Assembly: GCA_947425245.1 (NCBI GenBank)
Contig: CANDYU010000005.1
Coordinates: 1 to 64,000, forward strand
Direction: 5' to 3'
Source: an uncultured Candidatus Saccharibacteria bacterium
Lineage (GTDB): Bacteria > Patescibacteriota > Saccharimonadia > Saccharimonadales > Saccharimonadaceae
Length of the DNA: 64,000 nucleotides
Shown here: one piece after another, positions 9,195 through 17,263 of the stretch
How the letters are laid out: the number at the start of each line of letters is the position of its first letter
How positions within the stretch are numbered: position 1 is the first letter of the stretch
The notes under the pieces: model-generated
The model's database searches: none
Told to the model about the DNA's origin: nothing
The model's input: the letters and a program-made list of their open reading frames with translations, nothing else
Position numbers and translations under genes: made by a program

Positions 9195-9216
9195 GCTAGT
9201 CAGAAAGTGAGGTGAA

Positions 9217-10419
9217 ATGAGAGGTGAACGATTAGACAACCAGCAGTATGTAGAGACGACGAGACAACAACGCGAGACGATGCGTGAGGTGGGGAGAAAG
9301 GCACTTTTGTCAAAGGGGATGGAGCGGATGACGCAGTCGAGAGAGGTGCGGATGGAGGATTTTCAGGATGTGTACCCACCGGAAAAGCTAGCGTCCGACT
9401 ATCACTATCTCGATACGGCGAAGCAGCACATGGAGACGCGGAATGAACAGGGGCTGGCGATGCTGTTTGAGCAGATGTTCATTGATGGTATCACGGCTGG
9501 AGCGTGGTTGGGAAATGTTGAGGTGACGAAGGCAGGGATACAGACCAACTTCACGGTTGATGCTCGCGGTGCGGCAGCTTATGATGATATACGACATAAG
9601 GTTGATGCGTTTGCCACTTTGGATTTTAAAGAGCCGATTGTCGATGAGGACTACGATACAGAAACCAGCCGGGTGGTTTTGGGTTTTGATGTGACACTGA
9701 ATGCGGACCGGGAGAAGGTTCTCGAAAAGCTGACTAAGGCATATAACGACAAGGCTGAGCTGCCGTTTGGGTTTACGCACCTTGATTATTATGAGAATCG
9801 GCACGAGCGTAAAGGGGTGGTAATGCTGCCGCGTTATGTGATTGGCATTAGCGGATATGATGTGCGGGCAATTAAGGAGTCGACGCAAGTAAAACCGGGA
9901 ACGGAGATGTTGAACTTTAACCTGAACTCTGGCCAAAATCTAATCAACCGGTTTAAGGTCTTGTCGGAGATACGGGCGGAAAATGAGTTGTATCAGGCGA
10001 TGCTGCCGGATGATTTGGATTCGGAGAGCTCGCAAGAGGCAAATGCGAGCCTTTTTGCAGTTGATCAGTGTCTGCACGGGGCATTGTTGAAATGTACGAA
10101 GGCGATAATGACATCAAAGTGTTTGCCACGGGCGATTCTGGAACAAGTAGAGGCGGCGACTCAATCGGGATACGAAGGAAAAGCTCGAGGGACGATTGAG
10201 GATTATCTCTTGGGACGGAGCAGGCGAGCATTTCTTGAGGAGGCAGCTCAGGCAAAGCGAAATAGCAAATCTGTGCCGGGCGGCGAAGATACATTCGTGC
10301 GGATTATGGAGTGTTGCCGGAGCCTAACTGAGGCGGCGTATGCGGGTGAGTTGGAGGAGTATCGCGGGGTCGGACAGCATAACCGGGGCATTGTTTTAAG
10401 AAATGAGGCTGGAGCTTAG
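9217..10419 (+). CDS. Hypothetical cytosolic protein, 400 residues
   Basis: I do not recognise a family. The N-terminal 90 residues are charged and helical (RGERLDNQQYVETTRQQRE and following). The middle (about 100-220) looks alpha/beta, and the rest is helical, with CRSLTEAAYAGELEEYRG near the end. There is no signal peptide or membrane segment. The start is supported by GTGAGGTGA immediately upstream. It precedes the TrmH gene by 3 bp, so the two are probably co-transcribed, but no functional link is apparent. Confidence 0.75.
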   Translation: MRGERLDNQQYVETTRQQRETMREVGRKALLSKGMERMTQSREVRMEDFQDVYPPEKLASDYHYLDTAKQHMETRNEQGLAMLFEQMFIDGITAGAWLGNVEVTKAGIQTNFTVDARGAAAYDDIRHKVDAFATLDFKEPIVDEDYDTETSRVVLGFDVTLNADREKVLEKLTKAYNDKAELPFGFTHLDYYENRHERKGVVMLPRYVIGISGYDVRAIKESTQVKPGTEMLNFNLNSGQNLINRFKVLSEIRAENELYQAMLPDDLDSESSQEANASLFAVDQCLHGALLKCTKAIMTSKCLPRAILEQVEAATQSGYEGKARGTIEDYLLGRSRRAFLEEAAQAKRNSKSVPGGEDTFVRIMECCRSLTEAAYAGELEEYRGVGQHNRGIVLRNEAGA

Positions 10420-10422
10420 AAA

Positions 10423-10965
10423 ATGAAGCTCTGTTTAGTACTTCACAATATTCGGTCGACATACAATGTGGGGGCGATTTTGCGGACAGCGGAGGGGCTG
10501 GGGGTTCGGGAGGTAGTCTATTCGGGATATACGCCAAGATATGCCGATGCAAGACTGTTGCCACATCTTCGAGAGAAGTTGAATCGACAAATTGCGAAGG
10601 CGGCCCTGGGGGCGGAAGAAATCTTGGCTCAACAATCGGTCGGAGAAATTACTGGCTGGCTGGAGGAAAAAAGGCGGGAGGGCTGGACGGTGGTTGGTCT
10701 GGAGAATAATCTATCGGGCGAAGAGCTAGGGAGACGAGTGACCATGAGCGGGACGCGTGCCAAAACGAGGTTGGGCGACCGGTCGAAACTGGTTTTAGTG
10801 CTAGGCGAAGAGGTGGGTGGTATTCCGCTGGAAATACGCGAGTGGATGGATTATTTTTTAGAGATCACGATGCGAGGCCAGAAGGAATCGTTTAATGTGT
10901 CGGTGGCAGCCGGGATGGCGATGTGGTGGCTGATGGATGAAAGCCATGAAAAAGACCCGGAATGA
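10423..10965 (+). CDS. TrmH (SpoU) family RNA 2'-O-methyltransferase
   Basis: The 180-residue protein has the SPOUT knot motifs: HNIRSTYNVGAILRTAEGLG at the N-terminus (motif 1 with N and R), LVLGEEVGGIP (motif 2, about 126-136) and MRGQKESFNVSVAAGMAMW (motif 3, about 148-166). It would transfer a methyl group from S-adenosylmethionine to a ribose 2'-OH in tRNA or rRNA; the exact target (TrmL-, RlmB- or TrmH-like) is not clear. It is shorter than RlmB because it lacks an N-terminal RNA-binding domain. Its last codons contain the terminator hairpin of the convergent gene. Confidence 0.9.
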   Translation: MKLCLVLHNIRSTYNVGAILRTAEGLGVREVVYSGYTPRYADARLLPHLREKLNRQIAKAALGAEEILAQQSVGEITGWLEEKRREGWTVVGLENNLSGEELGRRVTMSGTRAKTRLGDRSKLVLVLGEEVGGIPLEIREWMDYFLEITMRGQKESFNVSVAAGMAMWWLMDESHEKDPE

Positions 10966-10974
10966 ACCGGGTCT
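10949..10974 (-). terminator. Terminator of the convergent gene, inside the trmH-like 3' end
   Basis: AGACCCGG (10953-10960) and CCGGGTCT (10967-10974) form a perfect 8-bp stem followed on the minus strand by a run of T. Its left arm lies inside the last codons of the methyltransferase gene. Confidence 0.75.
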
Positions 10975-10993
10975 AGGAAGGAGGCGTCAGGAA

Positions 10994-11962
10994 TTACCTG
11001 GGCTGGTCGCAAGGAACGAGATAATCAATCCTCGGCCGGCGAACTCGCCGAGCTTTTACTGGATTCGTGTTATTGTCGCGGCGAAGATGCATAAGATTTT
11101 CTATCAGGTCACTAAGCTCACTCTCCGCACAGTGCCGCAAGATATTCCGACAAAGCTCCAGATCCTCTTGTGTGTAGTTGAAGCTAATAACATACACAAA
11201 CGGCTGATTGGTCGAGCCATCGGCCGGATCAGAATGCTCTATGTCGACCGAGTTTAGATTTGGCCGCATAGCCCAGCCTGCGTCGCTGAACGCCTGGGCT
11301 AGCTGCTCAAACTGAGCTTTGACCTCCTCGCGATGAGCGATAATCTCCCGTACTGCCGGCTCAGCCTGTTTGATTCCCTGGTCGAGCTCCTTGCCGAGTC
11401 GCCAGCGTAATGCCCAGAAATCGGGATAGCGAGACGACTGAAGCGGAAAAATCCAGGTGTCCAAAGTCATGCAACTTGGATCCTCACCCCAAGAGGTATG
11501 GAGTCGCTCAGCCCCGAGCTCCGCTGCTTCTGCCGCAGTGTAGGGAGAGTGTTCCGCGTCATACCAAATGGTGACCACGACATGAGACGCCTGCTTTGGG
11601 TTTGTGGAAATCCAGTCTGCCTCACCTGCCGGTCCAGACTCCCGATCTGGGTCGTCAACATAGATCCCAAAGTTAAAGTCCAGGCTCGAAGTCGATGGAT
11701 AACGGCCTAAATCAAGACCGATTATCTTAACCATCTCTTGTAGCTCTGGCAGCCAATAGTTCTCCATCGACTCCAAATCCGAGAGATATGTCAGGAGGGG
11801 GTCTCCATACTGATTCATGGAGAGTTCCATGGGGACAACCGTGGTCAGGAAATGTAGACCTCGCCCATCAACGACCGGGAAACGCAGAGTTTCGCCGCGT
11901 ACTATGGCGTAATTCTCTCCCACCTCTCGCATTACTTCTGTTACCGAAAAATTCGCTCTCAT
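10994..11962 (-). CDS. Hypothetical protein, 322 residues
   Basis: I do not recognise this protein. It looks soluble, with an acidic N-terminal half, several Trp residues (ENYWLPELQ, DTWIFPLQ, FWALRWRLGKE) and a basic C-terminus (KARRVRRPRIDY). The ATG at 11962 is chosen over the in-frame ATG at 12028 because AAAGGAGG lies 7 bp before it and the promoter at 12035-12063 fits. The gene is monocistronic, with its own promoter and terminator. Confidence 0.7.
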   Translation of the reverse strand: MRANFSVTEVMREVGENYAIVRGETLRFPVVDGRGLHFLTTVVPMELSMNQYGDPLLTYLSDLESMENYWLPELQEMVKIIGLDLGRYPSTSSLDFNFGIYVDDPDRESGPAGEADWISTNPKQASHVVVTIWYDAEHSPYTAAEAAELGAERLHTSWGEDPSCMTLDTWIFPLQSSRYPDFWALRWRLGKELDQGIKQAEPAVREIIAHREEVKAQFEQLAQAFSDAGWAMRPNLNSVDIEHSDPADGSTNQPFVYVISFNYTQEDLELCRNILRHCAESELSDLIENLMHLRRDNNTNPVKARRVRRPRIDYLVPCDQPR

Positions 11963-12034
11963 TTCTATTCCTCCTTTAAGGTAGTAGGCTTGTTCTAGGT
12001 GTTTTTTGCATCCAAAACAAACCCCCATAATTCT

Positions 12035-12063
12035 ATCTTATCACACTTCCTTAAAAAAATCAA
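12035..12063 (-). promoter_or_regulatory. Diverged minus-strand relative of the family promoter
   Basis: On the minus strand TTGATT (12058-12063) is followed by TTTTT, a 17-bp spacer ending GTGTGA, and TAAGAT (12035-12040). It resembles copy 5, which has TTTT, then AAAGAAA, then GTGTGG in the same places. It drives another lineage-specific gene. Confidence 0.55.
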
Positions 12064-12082
12064 TAGTTAGAGAGCTTTTGGC

Positions 12083-12817
12083 CTAGCTAATCAACTGGTC
12101 CTCAGGCTTGAGCGGCTCGATACCGGACTCAGCACTAGAGAAACCATCGTAATAATTGGTTTTGATAGGCGGATGGCCGATTTTGTTGGCGGCTTTCACG
12201 ATTTCGTCAAGATCATCGGTGAGCTTATAGATTTTAAGGTCACTCTTAGAGACAAGGCCGAGCGGAAGCATTTTTGATTGATAGAACTTGTCAAGCGGCT
12301 TCCAGAAACTCTTGCCATAGAAGAAAACTGGCATTTTTGGCATCTTCCCCTCTTGCATGAGGATAGTAATCTCTGAGAGCTCATCCATAGTACCGAGACC
12401 GCCCGGGAAAAAGACGTAGACCTTAGCTGACATAGCAAGCATAACCTTGCGAGCAAAGAAGTATTGAAATTGCAAAGTATCGGTGAGGTAAGGGTTAGGA
12501 AATTGCTCGTGTCGCAAGGTAATGTTGAGACCAATACTGCGACCGCCGTACTCAAAAGCCCCTTGGTTGGCAGCCTCCATAATTCCAGGTCCACCACCAG
12601 TAATGACAGCATGGCCGTTTTGGGCGAGGAGTTGACCGAGTTCGCGAGCTTTTTTGCAATATTTGTTGTCCTGAGGCAAGCGAGCTGAGCCAAAAATCGT
12701 CACACCTTGGGGGTAGGTGCGGACGATTTTGAGGCCACGAACGAGGTCGTTGGCATAAGCCTTAGCACGGTGGACATCAGCGGCTTCGAGTTGTTGTAAA
12801 ATATTATCGTCTAGCAT
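12083..12817 (-). CDS. LOG family nucleotide phosphoribohydrolase
   Basis: The 244-residue protein has the LOG (Lonely guy, TIGR00730-like) signatures VTIFGSARLP (about residue 40), GGGPGIMEAANQGA (about 73-86) and PGGLGTMDEL (about 138-147). Characterised relatives remove the base from nucleoside 5'-monophosphates and release ribose 5-phosphate. It is the last gene of the GAPDH-rpiB-rpe-pfkB-LOG operon, 10 bp after the kinase, and would feed ribose 5-phosphate to RpiB. The start has RBS AAAGGA. Cytokinin activation is the plant role of this family and is not implied here. Confidence 0.85.
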   Translation of the reverse strand: MLDDNILQQLEAADVHRAKAYANDLVRGLKIVRTYPQGVTIFGSARLPQDNKYCKKARELGQLLAQNGHAVITGGGPGIMEAANQGAFEYGGRSIGLNITLRHEQFPNPYLTDTLQFQYFFARKVMLAMSAKVYVFFPGGLGTMDELSEITILMQEGKMPKMPVFFYGKSFWKPLDKFYQSKMLPLGLVSKSDLKIYKLTDDLDEIVKAANKIGHPPIKTNYYDGFSSAESGIEPLKPEDQLIS

Positions 12818-12827
12818 AAGTTCCTTT

Positions 12828-13805
12828 CTAGTCTAGTTTGATATCGGTAACGGTTTGGATAGGCATGGGGTGGAGTGGTTCGGTGCCGTTTAGGATGCCG
12901 GCCTTGGGGCCGTAACTACGAATCACGCTGGCGGCATTTGCAGAGGCGAACTGTAAGGCTTCCTCAAAACTGTCACCGCTAGCTAGGCTGGCCAGAAAAC
13001 CCGAACCAAAAGCATCACCAACACCAGTACCATCACGAGCCTTGACCTGTTCGTAAACGCTCAGGCGATAAATCGCAGAATGGTCAGTGGCGATTGCCCC
13101 CATCTCGCCGTCGGTGATAATGACGGTAGGACAGTAGCGAGCAAGCCGCACTAGTAGCTCGGTCAACAGAACACCAGGGACAATTTTCGCGGCTTCTTGT
13201 TTATTGACGAGTAACACATCGACATCATCCAACAATCCAATGAGCTTAGGAATCTCGGCCATTTCGTCGAGCCCAGGATTAAACATGACTTTTGCACCGA
13301 CAAGATGAGCCTGTTCGAAGAAGCGAAGAAGGGTACGCATGTCGCCGCCCAGGCTGCTAGCGTAAAGCCAATCGGGCGAAATTGCCAAAAGCGAATCAGG
13401 AGAAAGCTGACTAAACCGTCGCTTAGTTCCCCGGAAAGATAGTGTAGTATGTTGAGTAGTTTTAGCGTCGAGAAGAATAACTGAGCAGGCAGTGCCGCTG
13501 CGGTCAAATTCAAGATAGCTGCTAGCAATGTTCTCGCGGTCAAGGCAGGAGGTTACCGCCTCACCAGAAATATCGCGAGAGATAGAACTAATAAGGATCG
13601 ATTCGTGCCCATAGCGAGCGAAGGTGGTAGCGGAGTTGGTGCCACCGCCGCCGACAGCGAAGTGAACGCGATCAATATCGACCTGGGAGCCGATGACGAG
13701 ATGGCTAAAAATAGAGCTGCCAGCGATATCAGCTCCAACAAAATCGTCGCGGTCGATAAGGTAGATATCTTGGGTCGCAAGACCGAGCGAAGCAATCCGA
13801 GCCAT
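12828..13805 (-). CDS. PfkB family sugar or nucleoside kinase
   Basis: The 325-residue protein shows the ribokinase fold: an N-terminal GGGGTNSATTFARYG (about 52-66) and the C-terminal PfkB signature RDGTGVGDAFGSGFLA (about 250-265), whose Asp is the catalytic base. PfkB kinases phosphorylate ribose, adenosine, fructose 6-phosphate or similar substrates; the substrate cannot be fixed here. The neighbours RpiB, Rpe and LOG favour ribose or a nucleoside. It follows the epimerase gene directly. Confidence 0.88.
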   Translation of the reverse strand: MARIASLGLATQDIYLIDRDDFVGADIAGSSIFSHLVIGSQVDIDRVHFAVGGGGTNSATTFARYGHESILISSISRDISGEAVTSCLDRENIASSYLEFDRSGTACSVILLDAKTTQHTTLSFRGTKRRFSQLSPDSLLAISPDWLYASSLGGDMRTLLRFFEQAHLVGAKVMFNPGLDEMAEIPKLIGLLDDVDVLLVNKQEAAKIVPGVLLTELLVRLARYCPTVIITDGEMGAIATDHSAIYRLSVYEQVKARDGTGVGDAFGSGFLASLASGDSFEEALQFASANAASVIRSYGPKAGILNGTEPLHPMPIQTVTDIKLD

Positions 13806-14462
13806 CTAGACCAAAACGCCCTTTTTCTCAGATTCAACGATGAGGGATTGGTACATAGCACTGGGGTCGCCGGCACTAGTAATCGCACTGCCGACATTAA
13901 TAACGTTGATACCGGCGTGAGCAAGGGCTCGGACATTGCTGAGATTGGCTCCGCCGTCCCAACCAAGTTCAATACCGGGTTTAATCGCCTGGAGTAGGGG
14001 GATTTTTTCGGTTTGCATCATGTCGATGGTGCCGCCCTGGCTGCCGAGAGTGCCAGCAAAAATCATGGCGTGTTCGCACAGCTCGATGAGAGACTTCACA
14101 CGACCGGGGAAAGTAGTTTTAATCAAGGCGATTCCTGGCTTAATGCCGGCCTCCACAAGCTGAGAAAAGATAGCAGCAAGATCGTCATCCACCTCGGCAT
14201 GTAAGATACAGAGGCGAGGCTTCAGCTCGAGAATTTCTGCTAGGTGTTCACTGGGCCGAGCACTCATAAGATGGAGGTCAAGAGCAACCCCTTCCGGCTT
14301 CTCCATACTAGCAATAGTCGGGATTGGAACGGTGACGCTAGGAGCGAAGCTGCCGTCGGAAACATCGAGCTGGATGCGTTTGGTAAAGCTGCCAAATTTC
14401 GTAAGGTTGGCCTGAAAAACTTCGGAACTATCAGTAGTAATCGTAGGAACGATGATGGCCAT
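13806..14462 (-). CDS. Ribulose-phosphate 3-epimerase family protein
   Basis: The 218-residue TIM barrel opens with IVPTITT, then has RIQLDVSDGSFAPS (canonical DVMDGxFVPN), DLHLMSARP, ILHAE, and ELGWDGGANLSNV (canonical EVDGG). These keep the catalytic Asp and His positions of Rpe, which converts ribulose 5-phosphate to xylulose 5-phosphate. The loop that normally reads MSVNPGFGGQ is here FAGTLGSQGG, so it is a divergent member and its substrate may differ. Its start overlaps the rpiB stop by one base. Confidence 0.75.
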   Translation of the reverse strand: MAIIVPTITTDSSEVFQANLTKFGSFTKRIQLDVSDGSFAPSVTVPIPTIASMEKPEGVALDLHLMSARPSEHLAEILELKPRLCILHAEVDDDLAAIFSQLVEAGIKPGIALIKTTFPGRVKSLIELCEHAMIFAGTLGSQGGTIDMMQTEKIPLLQAIKPGIELGWDGGANLSNVRALAHAGINVINVGSAITSAGDPSAMYQSLIVESEKKGVLV

Positions 14463-14914
14463 TATTCCTCCTCGAGTTTACGCATGCGACGCTGATGACG
14501 CTCGTCATCCAAAATCTTGGCATGACAAAAGGCTTTGACGATTTTCTCCATTTCTTCGACACTGAGCTCATCGGCCGGCATGCAGACGATATTGGCCCAA
14601 TCATGTTCGCGCCCAGAGACAGCATCTTCGGGAGTCTTCACGCGGACGGCACGAGCACCCTTAATACGGTTCGCCTGGATACAGACGCCTTGGCCAGAAC
14701 CGCACATTAAGACACCGAAGCTATGTTCGTCACCGCTCACGGCTTTTGCCACAGCTTTTGCGGGGTCATTAAAATCGTCTCCTTCGTTATATTCCTCGTA
14801 CCCTAGGTCCTCGACGATGACATTTTCGTGGCAATCTTTAATCAGCTCAAACAGGGCTTCTTTCTTCTCAAAGCCACGGTGGTCAGCCCCCATGTAAATA
14901 TGATATTCGTGCAT
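14462..14914 (-). CDS. rpiB: Ribose 5-phosphate isomerase B (RpiB/LacAB family)
   Basis: The 150-residue protein begins HEYHIYMGADHRGFEKKE after the initiator; GADHRG is the family signature. It also has VLMCGSGQGVCIQANR with the catalytic Cys, and RAVRVKTPEDA. It interconverts ribose 5-phosphate and ribulose 5-phosphate. The ATG at 14914 is chosen over an upstream in-frame ATG because GGAAGGG lies just before it and it sits one base after the GAPDH stop, which fits translational coupling. Confidence 0.9.
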   Translation of the reverse strand: MHEYHIYMGADHRGFEKKEALFELIKDCHENVIVEDLGYEEYNEGDDFNDPAKAVAKAVSGDEHSFGVLMCGSGQGVCIQANRIKGARAVRVKTPEDAVSGREHDWANIVCMPADELSVEEMEKIVKAFCHAKILDDERHQRRMRKLEEE

Positions 14915-14915
14915 T

Positions 14916-15920
14916 TTATAGTTCCCTTCCGAAGTCAACTGATAATTCAACGAGGCGGTTAGAGTATCCCCATTCGTTGTCATACCAGACGATCACTTTA
15001 ATGAGATTTCCACCCACGACATCCGTCAGAGGCAGGTCGACAATCGAAGAATGGGAATTGCCGCGGAAGTCAGAGCTGACGAGCTGATCGTGGGTAACGT
15101 CGAGAATCCCCTCGTAATACGGCTCGCGAGAAGCCTTTTCAAGCACCTCGTTGATCTCTTCCTTCGTCACTTCGCGTTTCACGACGGCGGTAATATCAGC
15201 TAGAGAAACCACAAGGCTCGGAACTCGCACACTGAGGCCATTGAAACGATCTTCCAGGCTAGGAATAGTCAAGGCAGCAGCTTTTGAAGCCCCGGTGGTA
15301 GTCGGGACGATATTAACCGCAGCTGCACGAGCTTCGCGAACGTCCTTCGCGACATCATCGACTAACTTCTGGGAAGCGGTATAGGAATGAACGGTAGTCA
15401 TCATAGCTTTTTCGATACCAAAGTTATCTTCCAAGACCTTCATGACAGGAGCGATACAGTTCGTCGTGCAGCTAGCACAGGAGAGGATCTCGTCATCCGC
15501 CGTCACTACTTCTTCGTTAACACCAAGGACAACGGTTTTCGCTCCAGGGCCCTTCGCGGGGGCGGAGATAATAACCTTGCGGGCACCAGCTTTAATATGA
15601 GCACGGGCGTCGGCGGGATTGGTGAAGCGACCCGTACACTCCATCACGGCATCAATCTTAAGCTTATCCCAAGGGAGACGCATCGGTTCCGGCTCGTTAA
15701 GGAAGAGTATTTTCACACCATCGACGATAATATGACGATCGTCATAACTAACTTCGTGATCATAAACGCCATAGGCTGAGTCGTATTTAAGAAGATGTGC
15801 GAAGGTACTAGGCTCGCCTAGACTATTAATCGCAACAATTTCGGCATCGCGGCGTTCAAAAGCGATCTTGAAAGCACAACGCCCAATCCTGCCGAAGCCG
15901 TTGATTGCTAATCTTACCAT
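14916..15920 (-). CDS. gap: Glyceraldehyde-3-phosphate dehydrogenase, possibly NADP-preferring
   Basis: The 334-residue protein has the Rossmann start INGFGRIGR, the catalytic SCASCTTNC (Cys about 152), and the C-terminal WYDNEWGYSNR. It oxidises glyceraldehyde 3-phosphate to 1,3-bisphosphoglycerate. After the second beta strand the sequence reads AINSLGE; NAD-specific enzymes have Asp where this protein has Ser, and loss of that Asp is typical of enzymes that accept NADP. It is the first gene of a five-gene operon with rpiB, rpe, pfkB and LOG. RBS AGGAGG precedes the ATG. Confidence 0.95.
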   Translation of the reverse strand: MVRLAINGFGRIGRCAFKIAFERRDAEIVAINSLGEPSTFAHLLKYDSAYGVYDHEVSYDDRHIIVDGVKILFLNEPEPMRLPWDKLKIDAVMECTGRFTNPADARAHIKAGARKVIISAPAKGPGAKTVVLGVNEEVVTADDEILSCASCTTNCIAPVMKVLEDNFGIEKAMMTTVHSYTASQKLVDDVAKDVREARAAAVNIVPTTTGASKAAALTIPSLEDRFNGLSVRVPSLVVSLADITAVVKREVTKEEINEVLEKASREPYYEGILDVTHDQLVSSDFRGNSHSSIVDLPLTDVVGGNLIKVIVWYDNEWGYSNRLVELSVDFGREL

Positions 15921-15950
15921 GTTTTTGCCTCCTGAAATCTACTTTGTTTC

Positions 15951-15959
15951 ATTATAACA
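15951..15959 (-). promoter_or_regulatory. Extended -10 promoter of the gap operon
   Basis: TGTTATAAT on the minus strand lies about 30 bp upstream of the GAPDH start; no good -35 is seen. Confidence 0.55.
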
Positions 15960-16033
15960 TAAGATTTATAAAATATGAGAAGATTCTGAATATTTGAGGC
16001 GGTGCAATGCGTGGAGAATTATGGTTACGGCTA

Positions 16034-16062
16034 TTGACTTTTTCAAGAATGTGTGCTATAAT
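16034..16062 (+). promoter_or_regulatory. Family promoter copy 3 (TTGACT-17-TATAAT)
   Basis: TTGACT at 16034-16039, TTTT, a 17-bp spacer ending GTGC, and TATAAT at 16057-16062. The only thing downstream is a short structured stretch with a tiny ORF and a terminator. Confidence 0.8.
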
Positions 16063-16068
16063 TAAGAT

Positions 16069-16245
16069 AAGCATAATAGTGTGCTAGTATTTTAGTGAAG
16101 AGATGATGTTTCACATCAGAAGAAGGGTTTTGATGAAAGGAGTATGTAAGGAAGTGCTACCGACAGTGGGAGCCGCCGCTGAAGCGGAAGAGACGAGTCA
16201 CTGGCATTAGCAACTCGCCCTAGCTTTTAGGCCGGGGCTTTTTCT
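16069..16245 (+). ncRNA. Candidate small RNA or micro-ORF transcript of about 175 nt
   Basis: Family promoter copy 3 and a terminator delimit this unit. It contains a small hairpin (TGATG, loop TTTCA, CATCA at about 16105-16119), a CCGC-TGAA-GCGG hairpin near 16175-16186, and CAGTG/CACTG arms that could enclose it. A 25-residue ORF (ATG 16133 to TAG 16210, reading KGVCKEVLPTVG and ending EETSHWH) has AGAAGGG 5 bp upstream. Either a small RNA or a micro-protein is possible. I see no match to SRP, 6S, tmRNA or RNase P RNA motifs. Confidence 0.4.
16217..16243 (+). terminator. Terminator of the copy 3 transcript
   Basis: GCCCTAGC (16217-16224) pairs imperfectly with GCCGGGGC (16231-16238) and is followed by TTTTTCTT. 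Confidence 0.65.
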
Positions 16246-16253
16246 TGTGAAGA

Positions 16254-16277
16254 TAAAAAGAGCCCCCGAAGGAGCTC
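16254..16277 (-). terminator. Terminator with UUCG loop after the membrane protein gene
   Basis: On the minus strand GAGCTCC, a TTCG tetraloop and GGGGCTC form a stem (16260-16277 with one wobble pair) followed by TTTTT. Confidence 0.75.
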
Positions 16278-16331
16278 AGTAGTACTCAACACGCAGGTAT
16301 TTTCAGGCAATTTCAAGTATTTATAGCCTAG

Positions 16332-17072
16332 CTAATCGCTAGCGGGGTGGCTGGCGGGATAAACTATGAGGGCCGTAGTCTCGGTATCGTCAGGATTTTG
16401 AGATTTGGCGGCTTTCTTGACCTTACTACTAGCGAAGCGGCTCTTGATGTATTCCTGAGCCTTTGGAAGTAGCGAGAACTCGCCAGCGATGTAGGCCAAG
16501 ATAACCGAGCCAAGCCATAAGGCACCAAGCAGGAAGCCAAAGCACGAGTGGGGTTCTGAGCTGGCCGAAGTGGCTGCATTAGGTTTTTCACTAGATTCCC
16601 TAGATCGTGTGGCCTGCTCGGCCCGTATAACCTGATTAGACTGAACGAGATGGCATGCAAAGACCATAAAGGCTAGAGCCACTGCCCCGATAAATATCAA
16701 CGTATGGAACCCGTCGTCATAGTGGGCTTCACTGATCTTTAGGTTATAACCAATTTTATGCATGGCACATAAAAAGGCCAGGCTGATAGTGCTGGACGCA
16801 GCCACATATTTAGTTTCTATCACAAATGATAGAAGTATTATATAGACTAGTAGCAGTATTAAATAGCTGACGCGGCCTTCTGGCTGGGTAATGAACTTTG
16901 TCAGGTTGCCGACCAAATAGTGACGCCAGATGACGGCTACGGCATTGATGGTTACTATGAGGTAAAAGGCACCCGTGATGAGCTTTACTCTAAGATAGCG
17001 ATGGCTCTCTTTACCATAAGACTCTCGGCATTTCGAGAGTCCGAGACGACCGACTAAAAAAAGAAGTACCAC
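16332..17072 (-). CDS. Hypothetical multi-pass membrane protein
   Basis: I do not recognise a family. The 246 residues include about five membrane segments (near 1-9 and upstream, 28-47, 67-85, 88-105, 125-145, 180-200) and a basic cytosolic tail (SRFASSKVKKAAKSQ). The GTG at 17072 is the first usable start, but the open frame continues upstream through KASELKTLNSQIVLTVV without an ATG and with no clear RBS, and the first membrane helix would be cut by the GTG start. The gene may therefore begin with an unusual codon or be truncated at its 5' end. It lies between the gap operon and rpsG. Confidence 0.6.
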   Translation of the reverse strand: MVLLFLVGRLGLSKCRESYGKESHRYLRVKLITGAFYLIVTINAVAVIWRHYLVGNLTKFITQPEGRVSYLILLLVYIILLSFVIETKYVAASSTISLAFLCAMHKIGYNLKISEAHYDDGFHTLIFIGAVALAFMVFACHLVQSNQVIRAEQATRSRESSEKPNAATSASSEPHSCFGFLLGALWLGSVILAYIAGEFSLLPKAQEYIKSRFASSKVKKAAKSQNPDDTETTALIVYPASHPASD

Positions 17073-17216
17073 GACGGTCAGTACAATCTGTGAATTAAGG
17101 GTTTTAAGCTCGGAGGCTTTTCTGGATATTAGGGCTTAGAGTTTTAGTTTTGAGGCTTGGGTTAATTTGAGATCTGGGTCGTTTTGATTTTGGGTTGATT
17201 TAGACCTCAGCAACAC
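17073..17216. other. Intergenic stretch with repeated TTTGG/GTTTT character
   Basis: No gene is seen between the membrane protein and the rpsG terminator. The sequence is a loose run of GTTTTAG, GTTTTGAGG and TTTTGATTTTGGG blocks, low in complexity. Confidence 0.4.
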
Positions 17217-17240
17217 AAAACCTCCCATGCGGGAGGTTTG
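17212..17240 (-). terminator. Terminator after rpsG
   Basis: AACCTCCC (17219-17226) and GGGAGGTT (17231-17238) pair perfectly with an ATGC loop; TTTTGTG follows on the minus strand. Confidence 0.8.
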
Positions 17241-17263
17241 CACTGACATGAGTCTTCAACTCT

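Noticed and set aside
16069-16245. SRP, 6S or tmRNA gene
   Set aside because: The diagnostic loop of SRP RNA, a 6S-like central bubble and the tRNA-like ends of tmRNA are not found.
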